From: Ruegeria arenilitoris
Lineage (GTDB): Bacteria; Pseudomonadota; Alphaproteobacteria; Rhodobacterales; Rhodobacteraceae
Direction: 5' to 3'
Length of the DNA: 64,000 nucleotides
Assembly (NCBI RefSeq): GCF_013032855.1
Contig: NZ_WQDA01000001.1
Coordinates: 193,501-257,500 of the forward strand
Below are positions 45,201 through 53,868 of this stretch, piece by piece. Both the position numbers and the translations under genes were made by a program. The notes under the pieces are model-generated. The model was given only the letters and a program-made list of their open reading frames with translations, had not been told where the DNA came from and made no database searches. Positions within the stretch are counted from its first letter, which is position 1; each line of letters starts with the position of its first letter.

Positions 45201-45657
45201 TGATCCGGTTCCACCTTTGATTTCCGCCGCTGCGGATACTCTGCGAGCTAGGCTCAATGCCGTCTATCAGGCTTGGGAGAAGGCCTGGAAACGCGGTGAG
45301 GAGCGGCTCGCGAACGATCCAACGTGGAACAAGCTGTCTCCAGAACAGAAGCGAGCTATCCGCGAAGAAAACGGACTGCTCCAAGCCACAAAGCCGGCCG
45401 TTGATACCCCCCAGGCCATTTCTGAAGCTTTGAGCGCACGGGGGCTTTCCGAATGGGAGAGCATGGTGAAGGCGCTGCCGACGCGTGTCGATGATGCGCT
45501 TGCCTCTGCTGCTGCTGAGCTGGAGCCCAAAGCCCACACTGTTCAGCTGCCCGGCGCTTTGGTGAAGTCGGAAGCTGACTTGGACGAGTGGCTCCAAAAG
45601 GTCCGCGAAAAGGTCGCCGAAGGTCTGCAGAGCGGCCCTGTGATTCCGAAGGTTTGA
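42235..45657 (+). CDS. brxC: BREX ATPase BrxC
   Basis: The protein is 1140 aa. Walker A GFYGSGKSH is near residue 77 and Walker B LVVLDEVQQF near 260, followed by LLVATGQQALSDV. The size and the start (MLNKDTFHTDPAQYQLANQG) match BrxC, the large AAA+-type ATPase of BREX. It begins 9 bp after brxB and ends 3 bp before pglX. BrxC is thought to couple ATP use to phage recognition or methylation. Confidence 0.94.
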   Translation: MLNKDTFHTDPAQYQLANQGVAKISVPPAPEAMDTLRGELSTFVCDGAYADGLARILEGFLGSIGKGSGAPAVWISGFYGSGKSHMASMLAALWTNLEFEDGATAEGLIPHIPPEVAAPLKELRIAAQRAGGVVAAGDTLGTGPSDPAEATLGIILRAVGLPSDLRAAQVALWLDNLEILETVRAELGEKFQSDIRNFILSPRFADAVLKAKPELASSPKELRELLKTQFPEPPPVTVDLLETVARQALMLGRKELPLTLVVLDEVQQFIRQDPSLTLKIQTIAERLAGRFDGRLLLVATGQQALSDVPNLQKLLDRFPIQIALGEADVDAVIRKTVLRKKSGAETDIKHMLDANAGEISRQLNGSRLAHTVQDDSDAILDWPLLPARRRVWESILRELDRTGLGGTLRGQLRTTLDAAKNYGDKPLGHAVPVDFLYGRFATEAYNAGLLPGETRNRIEALKGGSEDERLKARILMLVYMLGRIAPEADRHGVRSKPETIADLLIVNLAGEDELRRKVPELLQELQADGAVIEVEGEWRLQTKESADWEAAYRTEEKTLLADQSSLSRTRRDLLSNAIDAALAGAASVPHGASKETRRIHRLQPGDKEPSDGIVLRLHNGWSEDLTQIEKEIAAAPTSDPTVHLLISRHPSRDSELTNALTTWKAAEHVLQLRGVPQTDAGREAQSAMQSRANKAQNTAKEIIGEAVAQARVIQAGGKLVTGAAADAVKAAATNALARLYPQFADGDHAGWGKVRDKAVRKDPDAMKAVDHSGAPENHLVCKTIIADLGPGRKGSDLRAKFTGAPFGWSQDAVDGALIVLANAGLLRVTGDDGKPASLPDIPRQKIGTCTFRSETTVITVHQRMAVRGLLNDTQINYENNQEQLALSALLDRLRAAAAESGSDAPAPDADVVPNHSSYNGLSGNDLLAALATDSADLRSKLKDWKKAKQTISERTPNWRLAERLVGMGAKDQESDLESIRTGRRLLADPDPVPPLISAAADTLRARLNAVYQAWEKAWKRGEERLANDPTWNKLSPEQKRAIREENGLLQATKPAVDTPQAISEALSARGLSEWESMVKALPTRVDDALASAAAELEPKAHTVQLPGALVKSEADLDEWLQKVREKVAEGLQSGPVIPKV

Positions 45658-45660
45658 CGC

Positions 45661-48600
45661 ATGAGCGAACGTTATCTGCCATCCACTCTTCGACGCACGC
45701 TGGAGCGGGTAATCAAAGATGCCCGTATAGTTGCGGAAGAAGGCGCACGCGATGCAATCCGGCGCTTGGGTGTCGCCGAGGGCAAGGCTCCGTCCTATCT
45801 CGCCGAAGAGGAAAAGGAGCTTCGGCGTCGACTGCGTGCACATGCGCGCGCACTTGGTGATGCTTTCGACCGGACCAATGATACTCAAGAGACCAAGCAT
45901 CTGATCGAAGCCACCGCCTATGCCCATTGGCATCGGATGCTTTTTGCACGGTTTCTGGCGGAACGCGGCCTATTGCGAAACCCCGAGTACGATGTCCCCG
46001 TGACGTTGGAAGATTGTCGGGAACTGGCTGAGGCCGAGGGGCTCACGGACCCTTGGACGATAGCCGAGAGATACGCAGCGCAAATGCTACCTGCTGTCTT
46101 CCGGGTTGAAGATCCAGTTCTCGCGTTGGAAATCGATCCGGTTCACACGCAGAAGTTGCAGAAGCTCGTGACGGGCTTGGATGCCGAAGTTTTCGAAGCA
46201 GAGGATAGTCTCGGCTGGACCTACCAATTCTGGCGGGCGGCAGAGAAGGATGCGGTCAACGCCTCAGGTGTGAAGATCGGTGCTGACGAAATGCCTGCAG
46301 TAACCCAGTTGTTCACCGAGCCCTATATGGTGCGTTTCCTGCTGCATAATACGTTGGGAGCATGGTGGGCTGGAAAGGTCTTGGCCAGTGATCCGACGCT
46401 GGCCAAAACCGCTGCGGACGAGGATGAGCTCCGAGATGTCTGCTCCTTGCCTGATTACCGCTTTGATATGTTGCGGTTCGTTCGTGAAAACGATGATGGC
46501 CCTTGGAGGCCAGCAGCTGGCTCATTCCAGAGTTGGCCTCGCGAAGCCAAGGATATCACGGTACTCGACCCTTGTTGTGGGTCAGGGCATTTTCTGACTG
46601 AGGCGCTATCAATACTTGCCGTTCTTCGAAGGTCCGAGGAATGCCTTTCGCCCGCCGAAGCTGTAGCGTCTGCTCTACGAGATAACCTTTTTGGCCTAGA
46701 GATCGATGGCCGCTGCGTGCAGATCGCCGCGTTTGCCGTTGCGTTAACTGCTTGGCGCATCGGTGGATGGCAATTGCTCACGCAGCCAAATCTCGCTTGG
46801 GTAGGCTCACCTCCACCGCTTCCTGAGCGCGACTTCGTTGCACTAGCGAACGCCGAGGACAATTTGGCGGAACCGTTAGCAACACTTCATGGCCTGTTTT
46901 TGAGAGCTCCACTGCTTGGTAGTCTAATCGAGCCATCAAGTGGTGATCTTTTTGAGTCCGCAAAGATGCAGGAAGCGGGCCGCGCGTTGTCGGAGCTTTT
47001 AACCCGAGTTCGGCAAGCAGAACCCGATGTTGTCGAAGGGACTATCGCCGCACGAGGAATGAGCGATGCAGCCGCGATACTCTTTTCGAAGTTCACACTT
47101 GCGGTCACCAATCCACCTTATCTTGGCCAGGGTGAGTTTAGCAGAGATCTATTCGAATACATCTCAAAGAAGTTCAGCGCAGCGAAAGCAGACATCAGTA
47201 CTGCATTCATCCAGAGAATGGAAAGTTTCGTGAGCCATGGCGGAAGTGTCGCTACCGTTACTAAGCAAGAATGGTGTTTTCTGCCAACATTCTACAAGTT
47301 CCGCAAAGAAGCTCTGGGTCGCAACAGTTTTGATCTATTTGCGTTCCTTGGAGAAGAGGCATGGGAGGCTTACGGCGCGCGCGGGCCAAAAGCAAATATC
47401 TCATGCTTCACACGTACACAGCCCTCAAAAAATAGCTCCCATGCGATATTTGATGTAACTCATATTCCAGATCGGCTGCAGAAATCTGACGCTTTGGCTT
47501 CAGGTGAGTTTCGAATCGTCAAGCAATTCGACCAAATCAAGAATCCCAAGAGTCGGATTTCTTCCGTTGGTTATGTTTCAGGAACGCCTCTCTCGAAACA
47601 CGCACACTGTCACAATGGACTTGTAAGCGGGGATGGCGATCGCTTTATCCGTGAACAGTGGGAGCTGTACCCGATCGATGGCGATCGTTGGTTGCTCCAG
47701 CAGACGTCAGCAAAAGGAGATGATCCATTTAGTGGAGCTCATAGGGCGATTAGATGGGACAACGACTTCCATAAATTCATCGAGGAAAGACTCGATGACA
47801 ATCCTGGCGCATGGATAAGAGGGACAGATGCTTGGGGAAAGAAGGGAGTAATAATCTCTGGAATGAGATACCTTAATCGCGGAATTTACCTTGGATATGC
47901 CTTTGATAATAACTGCTCCGTAGTAACGGCAAAAAATGAAGAAGATCTTCCAGCTATTTGGAGATTTTGTTGTAGCGAGAGTTTTGTCCCCCTGGTTCGA
48001 GCGTTAAATCCAAAAGTCAGCGTAACTGATAACACCTTCGTTCAAGTTCCGTTTGAAATTGAGGAGTGGCGTTCGAAAGTCAATGTGGAGGAAGCTTTAG
48101 GTATTCCCGAGACTATCTCAAATGACCCGTGCCTTTGGCTCTTTCATGGGCATCCGCTTCCTTCGGCCAAAGGAACAACTCTTCAAGTCGCTCTCGCGCG
48201 GATGGCTGGGTACCGCTGGCTTGCAGAAACGGATGAAGAAATCGGGCTATCTGCTCAAGCTCGTTCCTGGATAGAAAGTGCGGCGGCATTGCCAGCTGGT
48301 GACAACGATGGTCTTCTCGGTGTTCCGGCTGTTGCGGGAGAGAAACCGCTTGCTGATCGCCTGAGAGCATACCTTGCATCATCCTTTGGTGCCGAATGGT
48401 CTGATGATCTGGAACGTCGTTTGGTAGCGGAGGCCGATGAGGCTTGGGACAAGAAGGCGGCACGCGATGGCTCACTGGAAGCTTGGGTGCGCGACCGCGC
48501 CTTCCGCCAACACTGCGCGCTGTTCGGTCAACGCCCATTTCTTTGGCACATCTCGGATGGGCTGAAGGACGGTTTCTCGGTCTTCGTTCACTACCACCGT

Positions 48601-49032
48601 TTCGATCAAGCCAAACTGCGCAAGCTCACGTTCACGCTACTTGGCGACTGGCTAGCTCGCGCCAAGGCGGAGGGGAACACACTTCGATTTGAGAAGGGTC
48701 GTGAACTACAGCAAAAGCTCGAAGCGATCCTGGAGGGCGAAAAACCCTATGATATCTTTGTACGCTGGAAGTCTCTTGCCAGGCAACCGCTGGGTTGGGA
48801 CCCCGATCTTGACGATGGCATTCGACAGAACATCCGCCCCTTCATTTTGGCGGGTGTGCTTGCCCACAAGCTCGATAAGATCCTGAGAGTTAAGGACCGG
48901 GGAAAGGACGTTGCATCCGCGCCTTGGTATGGTGTTTTCAAGGGCGAACGCCGAAACGATCACCACACTACGCTTGCAGAGAAGCGGGCTGCGAGAGAAG
49001 CCGCAAATCGACGCGTGGAGGCGTCCAGGTGA
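45661..49032 (+). CDS. pglX: BREX adenine-specific DNA methyltransferase PglX
   Basis: The protein is 1123 aa. Methyltransferase motif I is LDPCCGSGHF (near residue 303) and motif IV is NPPYLGQG (near 483), as in N6-adenine methylases. PglX marks host DNA at a non-palindromic site and is needed for both modification and exclusion of phage DNA. Some middle segments (about 47.4-48.0 kb) are AT-richer than the flanks, consistent with variable specificity regions. It overlaps pglZ by four bases (GTGA). Confidence 0.95.
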   Translation: MSERYLPSTLRRTLERVIKDARIVAEEGARDAIRRLGVAEGKAPSYLAEEEKELRRRLRAHARALGDAFDRTNDTQETKHLIEATAYAHWHRMLFARFLAERGLLRNPEYDVPVTLEDCRELAEAEGLTDPWTIAERYAAQMLPAVFRVEDPVLALEIDPVHTQKLQKLVTGLDAEVFEAEDSLGWTYQFWRAAEKDAVNASGVKIGADEMPAVTQLFTEPYMVRFLLHNTLGAWWAGKVLASDPTLAKTAADEDELRDVCSLPDYRFDMLRFVRENDDGPWRPAAGSFQSWPREAKDITVLDPCCGSGHFLTEALSILAVLRRSEECLSPAEAVASALRDNLFGLEIDGRCVQIAAFAVALTAWRIGGWQLLTQPNLAWVGSPPPLPERDFVALANAEDNLAEPLATLHGLFLRAPLLGSLIEPSSGDLFESAKMQEAGRALSELLTRVRQAEPDVVEGTIAARGMSDAAAILFSKFTLAVTNPPYLGQGEFSRDLFEYISKKFSAAKADISTAFIQRMESFVSHGGSVATVTKQEWCFLPTFYKFRKEALGRNSFDLFAFLGEEAWEAYGARGPKANISCFTRTQPSKNSSHAIFDVTHIPDRLQKSDALASGEFRIVKQFDQIKNPKSRISSVGYVSGTPLSKHAHCHNGLVSGDGDRFIREQWELYPIDGDRWLLQQTSAKGDDPFSGAHRAIRWDNDFHKFIEERLDDNPGAWIRGTDAWGKKGVIISGMRYLNRGIYLGYAFDNNCSVVTAKNEEDLPAIWRFCCSESFVPLVRALNPKVSVTDNTFVQVPFEIEEWRSKVNVEEALGIPETISNDPCLWLFHGHPLPSAKGTTLQVALARMAGYRWLAETDEEIGLSAQARSWIESAAALPAGDNDGLLGVPAVAGEKPLADRLRAYLASSFGAEWSDDLERRLVAEADEAWDKKAARDGSLEAWVRDRAFRQHCALFGQRPFLWHISDGLKDGFSVFVHYHRFDQAKLRKLTFTLLGDWLARAKAEGNTLRFEKGRELQQKLEAILEGEKPYDIFVRWKSLARQPLGWDPDLDDGIRQNIRPFILAGVLAHKLDKILRVKDRGKDVASAPWYGVFKGERRNDHHTTLAEKRAAREAANRRVEASR

Positions 49033-51311
49033 CAACTCCGCTCGACGCCCTTGTTGCCGCTCTCCACGAAGCAGCGAGCTACAACGCCTCGGCGGAGGCG
49101 GCGCCCGTCGCGGTTGTTTGGTGCGATGCGGGCAAGGATTTCTTGCCGCTGATCCCTGCTTTGCGGGAGCGTCTTCCGGAGCTTTTGACGTTTGGTGACT
49201 TCGAACCCGAGGCGCGCACCGGGCCAGCAGTGTGGATTCGTGCAGCTACCGTGGGTGCGGTCGACGGAGTAAGCTGGCCAGACGGAACCACGCCGATCAT
49301 CTACATACCGGGGGTCGCGCGCGAGACCCTCAAGGGCGCAGAAGACTGCCCACAACTCCTCCAACCACTGGTTTGGTACACCGTTGCCGGTGCGTACTTT
49401 GGCCACGTGAACGGCAAGGACTGGACGCTACGAGGGTTCCTGTCCGCAGAACGCGGGCCATTGAAACTCGAAATACCGGATGACTCCGCGACCCGTGCCG
49501 CCCTGTCGCATGCCGCCGTTCGCCTTTGCACCAGGTCGGTCGATGAACTCCGGGGAAAACGGTGGGACGCAGATCAACTAAATACACTCCTCGCTCCTGA
49601 CCTGGCCGCCGACATGCTGGATTGGATTGATGGTTCCTTGTCCGATGAGGTGGATGCGGCACGGTTCAATGCTTTTGCCAGTATCGCGAAGAAGGAGCTT
49701 AAGTTCGACCCTTCCAAGCTCTCCAGACAGGATGCAGTGAAGCGCCTGGCGAAACGCGAGGGCAAGTGGGCGCGAGTCTGGGCGCGTTTTGAAGGGGCGA
49801 CTGGGTATGCTCAAGTGGTCGACTACTTGGGCTTCGAAGAACCCGCCTCGCTCTTTGACCATTCGGGTAACCGAGAGGTCTACCCAAAGCTTAACGCGAA
49901 GGGAGAGACGGAACTTAGAGACGAGCTCCAAAGCCTATCCGAACTCTCTTTTGATGAGGCCCGCGCAAAGGTTCAGAGTCTTGAGGAAGAACACGCCTGG
50001 CGACGCAGTACAGTTTGGGCGCGCCGTGGAGAGGCCCCATTAGCAAATGCTTTGGAGCATCTCGCAGCTTTGACCACAGCGGCTTCTTTGCCCACACATG
50101 ATGGCAGAGCACTTGCGGAAGCATATGTCACTACCGGATGTAATGCCGATTGCTCGGCGATGTGCGCAATTGCGAGCGCCCCAAGAGAGCTGGATCGCAT
50201 AGCGGTCGCAACCGCTCTCAGGGCCATTTATCTTCCCTGGCTCGACGAAGGCGCAGTTGCCCTCCAGGAACTCGTGCGCAATGGAAGGGTGAAGTTCTCG
50301 CAGCCGGAGCCAACAGACCCTGATCTGATGACTGTCCTATTCGTCGACGGTCTCCGGATGGACGTTGCCCAACAGCTTGTCCATGCGCTTCGAAAAGACG
50401 GATTAAAGCCAGAACTCGATTGGACCTGGTCGGGCTTTCCAACTGTCACGGCAACCTGCAAGCCGCTCGTAACACCGGTTGCCGAGGCGCTTAAAGGACC
50501 GACCACTACGAACGACGTTTTGCCAATCACGCCAGACGACAAGCCGGCAAGCAAACCGAACTTGTTCAAGCTCTTGAATGCAAACGGCTGGGAGACAGAC
50601 TCGGCGCTTCTACCTGACCAAAAGCTTTGGTCGGAGACTGGCCGGTTCGATGAGGAAGGGCATGCTCTTGGGGCAAGGTTAGCCGAGCGACTGGGACAGA
50701 GTGTAAGGGACGTTGCTGACGCAGTCTCGAGCCTAGTCAGATCAGGAAGAGATGTCCGAATCGTTACGGATCACGGCTGGCTCTTGATGCCAGGCAACTT
50801 ACCACACGCCGCCCTAGACCCAGGTCTTGTAGAACCGAGCGGAAAACGGACGCGCTGTGCGCTAGTCAAACCAAAGGCGACTACATCGTACATGCAGGTC
50901 CCGTGGACCTGGAACTCGGACATTTCAATCGCAGCTGCAACCGGGGCTCGGGTTTTTTATGCCGGATGTGAATATGCACATGGCGGGATCAGTCCGCAGG
51001 AATGTGTGCTGCCGGTCATTTTGGTAACCGGCGACAAAGTGCGCAATGAGGTCTCAATAACGAAAGCGCAGTGGGAGGGCTTCCGCCTAAGGCTGGAGGT
51101 AGCAGGTGGCGCTGACTTGGAAGCTGACCTTCGACTCGGCTCTGAAACGAGTGGGCCAAGCCTGATCAAGGGTGTCCGCGTTTTGGATGATAACGGGCGA
51201 ACCTCGTTCCTCGTAAGTGACGAACACGAGGGCGAAACAGCCTGCCTGGTAATCGTTGATGGCAGCGGACGCGCCGTAAGCCAACGCGTTACGACGGTTG
51301 GAGGGGAATAA
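49029..51311 (+). CDS. pglZ: BREX alkaline-phosphatase-superfamily protein PglZ
   Basis: From a GTG at 49029, with GGAGG seven bases upstream, the protein is 760 aa. The PglZ domain (PF08665) shows the metal-site region VLFVDGLRMDVAQQL (near residue 438) and VRIVTDHGWLLMPG (near 576). The open frame before 49029 is the end of pglX in another phase. PglZ is an essential BREX component of the alkaline phosphatase superfamily; a nuclease activity has been reported for a relative. Order and overlap fit a single operon. Confidence 0.93.
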   Translation: MTTPLDALVAALHEAASYNASAEAAPVAVVWCDAGKDFLPLIPALRERLPELLTFGDFEPEARTGPAVWIRAATVGAVDGVSWPDGTTPIIYIPGVARETLKGAEDCPQLLQPLVWYTVAGAYFGHVNGKDWTLRGFLSAERGPLKLEIPDDSATRAALSHAAVRLCTRSVDELRGKRWDADQLNTLLAPDLAADMLDWIDGSLSDEVDAARFNAFASIAKKELKFDPSKLSRQDAVKRLAKREGKWARVWARFEGATGYAQVVDYLGFEEPASLFDHSGNREVYPKLNAKGETELRDELQSLSELSFDEARAKVQSLEEEHAWRRSTVWARRGEAPLANALEHLAALTTAASLPTHDGRALAEAYVTTGCNADCSAMCAIASAPRELDRIAVATALRAIYLPWLDEGAVALQELVRNGRVKFSQPEPTDPDLMTVLFVDGLRMDVAQQLVHALRKDGLKPELDWTWSGFPTVTATCKPLVTPVAEALKGPTTTNDVLPITPDDKPASKPNLFKLLNANGWETDSALLPDQKLWSETGRFDEEGHALGARLAERLGQSVRDVADAVSSLVRSGRDVRIVTDHGWLLMPGNLPHAALDPGLVEPSGKRTRCALVKPKATTSYMQVPWTWNSDISIAAATGARVFYAGCEYAHGGISPQECVLPVILVTGDKVRNEVSITKAQWEGFRLRLEVAGGADLEADLRLGSETSGPSLIKGVRVLDDNGRTSFLVSDEHEGETACLVIVDGSGRAVSQRVTTVGGE

Positions 51312-51312
51312 C

Positions 51313-53361
51313 GTGGTGACGATGGATACACTGGATCGCAAAGCGGCCGAAGCCTTTCCAGCCCATATTGTGCGAAAGGACCTGGTCCGGCGGTTTCGCG
51401 GCCAATTCCCTGTCCCAACTTACGTGGTCGAATTCATGCTGGGCCGTTACTGCGCGAGCACCGACCCGACCGAGATCGAAGAAGGCCTTCAGATGGTGCA
51501 AGCGCAACTGTCTGATAGAACCGTCAGAGCCGGAGAAGAGGAACTTTTCAAAGCTCGTGCCCGAGATCGTGGCTCAGTTCGGATTATTGACATCATCACT
51601 GCTCGGTTGGACGCGAAGACTGACAGCTATTTGGTATCACTACCCAGTCTTCGTCTGACCGACGTCAGAGTCGCAGACAAAGTCGTTCAAGATCACGAGC
51701 GTATGCTGACTGGTGGCTTCTATGCCGAAGTGGAGCTTGGCTATGACGCTAGCATTGCTCAAGAGAAAGGGGGGCGCCCCTTTGAGATACTAAGCCTTCG
51801 AGAAATTCAACTCTCCACCCGTGACATACTGGACAAGATTGCATCCGGACGCGCGTCACTCTCAACAGAGGAGTGGAAAGCTTGTCTCTTAAGAAGCGTT
51901 GGGCTTGAGCCAGACAAGCTTAATGAGAGAGCAAGGGACGCCATGTTCCTTCGAATGGTTCCCTTCGTTGAGGCCAACTATAACATGGTTGAACTAGGGC
52001 CGCGTGGGACTGGCAAGAGCCACCTCTATCAACAGGTTTCGCCCTATGCTCATCTAGTGTCCGGTGGCAAAGCCACTGTCGCGCGCATGTTTGTTAACAT
52101 GTCGAACGGCCAACGTGGGCTTGTCTGCCAGTACGACGTTGTCTGTTTTGACGAGGTCTCTGGCATCTCCTTCGATCAGAAGGACGGCGTCAACATCATG
52201 AAAGGCTACATGGAGTCGGGTGAGTTCTCTCGAGGCCGTGAAAGCATCCGCGCCGAAGGCAGTATCGTCATGGTCGGCAACTTCGATGTCGACGTTCAAC
52301 ACCAACAAAGAGTCGGACATCTGTTTGGTCCAATGCCTCCAGAGATGCGCAATGATACGGCATTCATGGATCGCATTCACTGCTACCTTCCAGGTTGGGA
52401 CGTACCCAAGGTGAGTAAGGAGCTATTTACCGACCACTTTGGGCTGGTCAGTGATGTCTTGGCAGAGTGTTTTTCGCGCCTGAGGACGCAGAGTCGAGTA
52501 GACAAGCTCTCAGGCCGTGTGCACTTCGGCGGCGCGTTGTCCGGTCGGGATCAAAATGCTGTCAACAAGACCGTGTCCGGTCTTCTTAAGCTGCTCTATC
52601 CGGACCCGGCTTCACCAATCCCTGATGAAGACTTGGAGTGGGCTGTTCGGCTTGCTCTTGAGGTGCGCCGCCGTGTGAAAGAGCAGCAGAAGCGAATAGG
52701 ATCTGCGGAGTTCCGAAATACACAATTCAGCTATGTTATGGGCTTGGATGGAGTAGAGAAATTTGTCTCTACTCCTGAGCTTCAGAGCGAAAATAGCATC
52801 GGTGCTGACCCGCTCCCTGCAGGCCAGGTTTGGACGATCAGTCCAGGTGGACAAGATGAAGGGACAGGCCTCTTCCGTATAGAGGTCAACGAAAGCTCTG
52901 GCAGCGGAGTCAGGATTCTGAACCAATCACCGCCAGGGCCGTTCAAGGAAAGCGTTCGAATCGCAGAGCAGAACCTTTACGCCCATGCGCGCGAACTGGT
53001 GGGTGAGCGGAATCCACGCGAGCACGAGTTCTCCATCCAATTGCGAGCCTTTGATGCAGCAAGGAATGGTTCGGATGTCGGAATCCCAATTCTGATGGGG
53101 CTTTGTTCGGCACTTCTCGGCAAGCCAATAAAAGGTGGCCTTGTAATTTCTGGAGGAATCACACTTGGCGGCTCTCTGGAACCGGTTCACAATCCAATTG
53201 ATTTGGTGGAGCTTGCAATGGAGAAGGGTGCTGAGGCAGTCCTTTTGCCAGTCTCTAGCCGCCGTGCACTGATCGATTTGTCAGACGATGTAGCGACCAA
53301 GGTGCAGGTCTTGTTCTACGCCGATGCCACAGACGCTCTACGGAAGTGCGTTCATGACTAG
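51313..53361 (+). CDS. brxL: BREX Lon-like AAA+ protein BrxL
   Basis: From a GTG at 51313, six bases after GGAGGGG, the protein is 682 aa; GTG at 51316 or ATG at 51322 are possible. The N-terminus is a BrxL-specific region, Walker A is ELGPRGTGKSH (near residue 229), and VVCFDEVSGISF is Walker B. The C-terminal Lon-type domain has GGLVISGGITLGGSLEPV, but the Lys of the Ser-Lys dyad is not where Lon has it, so protease activity is doubtful. It is the last gene of the operon and typical of BREX type 1. Confidence 0.93.
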   Translation: MVTMDTLDRKAAEAFPAHIVRKDLVRRFRGQFPVPTYVVEFMLGRYCASTDPTEIEEGLQMVQAQLSDRTVRAGEEELFKARARDRGSVRIIDIITARLDAKTDSYLVSLPSLRLTDVRVADKVVQDHERMLTGGFYAEVELGYDASIAQEKGGRPFEILSLREIQLSTRDILDKIASGRASLSTEEWKACLLRSVGLEPDKLNERARDAMFLRMVPFVEANYNMVELGPRGTGKSHLYQQVSPYAHLVSGGKATVARMFVNMSNGQRGLVCQYDVVCFDEVSGISFDQKDGVNIMKGYMESGEFSRGRESIRAEGSIVMVGNFDVDVQHQQRVGHLFGPMPPEMRNDTAFMDRIHCYLPGWDVPKVSKELFTDHFGLVSDVLAECFSRLRTQSRVDKLSGRVHFGGALSGRDQNAVNKTVSGLLKLLYPDPASPIPDEDLEWAVRLALEVRRRVKEQQKRIGSAEFRNTQFSYVMGLDGVEKFVSTPELQSENSIGADPLPAGQVWTISPGGQDEGTGLFRIEVNESSGSGVRILNQSPPGPFKESVRIAEQNLYAHARELVGERNPREHEFSIQLRAFDAARNGSDVGIPILMGLCSALLGKPIKGGLVISGGITLGGSLEPVHNPIDLVELAMEKGAEAVLLPVSSRRALIDLSDDVATKVQVLFYADATDALRKCVHD

Positions 53362-53471
53362 TGGCTGGGCTCTTAAGAAAGAGTAGCCTTCCACCACTGC
53401 ATTTAGCGCTTGCGTAGCAAACCTTTCGCCGGAGACACCAAGCATTTAGGTTATTGATTTTATTGAAGAAC

Positions 53472-53517
53472 TGGTGCCGCTGAAGGGACTCGAACCCCCG
53501 ACCCCATCATTACGAAT
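53472..53517 (-). repeat. attR-type copy of the 46-bp core, inside the intact tRNA
   Basis: The 3' part of the tRNA-Thr gene, identical over 46 bases to 18419-18464. Recombination between the two would remove a 35-kb circle and leave one tRNA. Confidence 0.9.
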
Positions 53518-53547
53518 GACGTGCTCTACCAGCTGAGCTACAGCGGC
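53472..53547 (-). tRNA. tRNA-Thr(CGU)
   Basis: The 76-nt gene, CCA encoded, folds by hand: acceptor GCCGCTG/CAGCGGC, D-stem GCTC/GAGC, anticodon stem CGTCA/TGATG with loop TTCGTAA (anticodon CGT), variable GGGTC, T-arm with TTCGAGT. It decodes ACG. Its 3' part is the island's attachment core. It lies at the right boundary, with dxs beyond it. Confidence 0.95.
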
Positions 53548-53555
53548 TTTCCGGA

Positions 53556-53575
53556 CCCTACTATGGCCCTACTAG
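53556..53575 (+). repeat. Paired CCCTACTA motifs near right island end
   Basis: CCCTACTA at 53556-53563 and 53567-53574, 11 bp apart and followed by G, just like the pair at 18597-18616. It lies to the right of the intact tRNA, between it and the partial copy. Confidence 0.55.
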
Positions 53576-53634
53576 TTCTACTCCTTTGCCGTGAACCCTT
53601 TGGTTTCGCAAGTCATTCTCGCGGGGACCCGCTA

Positions 53635-53673
53635 ATTACGAATGACGTGCTCTACCAGCTGAGCTACAGCGGC
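53635..53673 (-). pseudogene. Partial tRNA-Thr: 5' half only
   Basis: 39 bases identical to 53509-53547, from the anticodon loop to the 5' end. The 3' half is missing. Joined with the left fragment at the shared ATTACGAAT it would rebuild a full tRNA, so it may be the original chromosomal 5' half. Confidence 0.85.
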
Positions 53674-53868
53674 CCATTTTCTACGCGCACCCGTGCCCGT
53701 GGGGGCGCGGTATGCGGTGCGAAGGATCGTTTAAACCGTCCAACGGGCGTAGGCAAGACCGGTTATTGACCCCGATGTGAGGTTTTGTTGGTGGGCGACT
53801 TGCCTTGTATACCCTCCGTTCGAACCGAGTGCCGTTCTGGATGAGGGCAACCGACGATCCGGTCGGGA

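Larger units (their letters stand above)
53362..53868. other. Right island boundary region: tRNA-Thr, partial tRNA and CCCTACTA pair
   Basis: This 507-bp stretch holds no protein gene. In order: 110 bp after brxL without a clear terminator; the intact tRNA-Thr (53472-53547); the CCCTACTA pair (53556-53574); a second 5' half of the tRNA (53635-53673); then the end of the backbone dxs operon. Confidence 0.8.
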
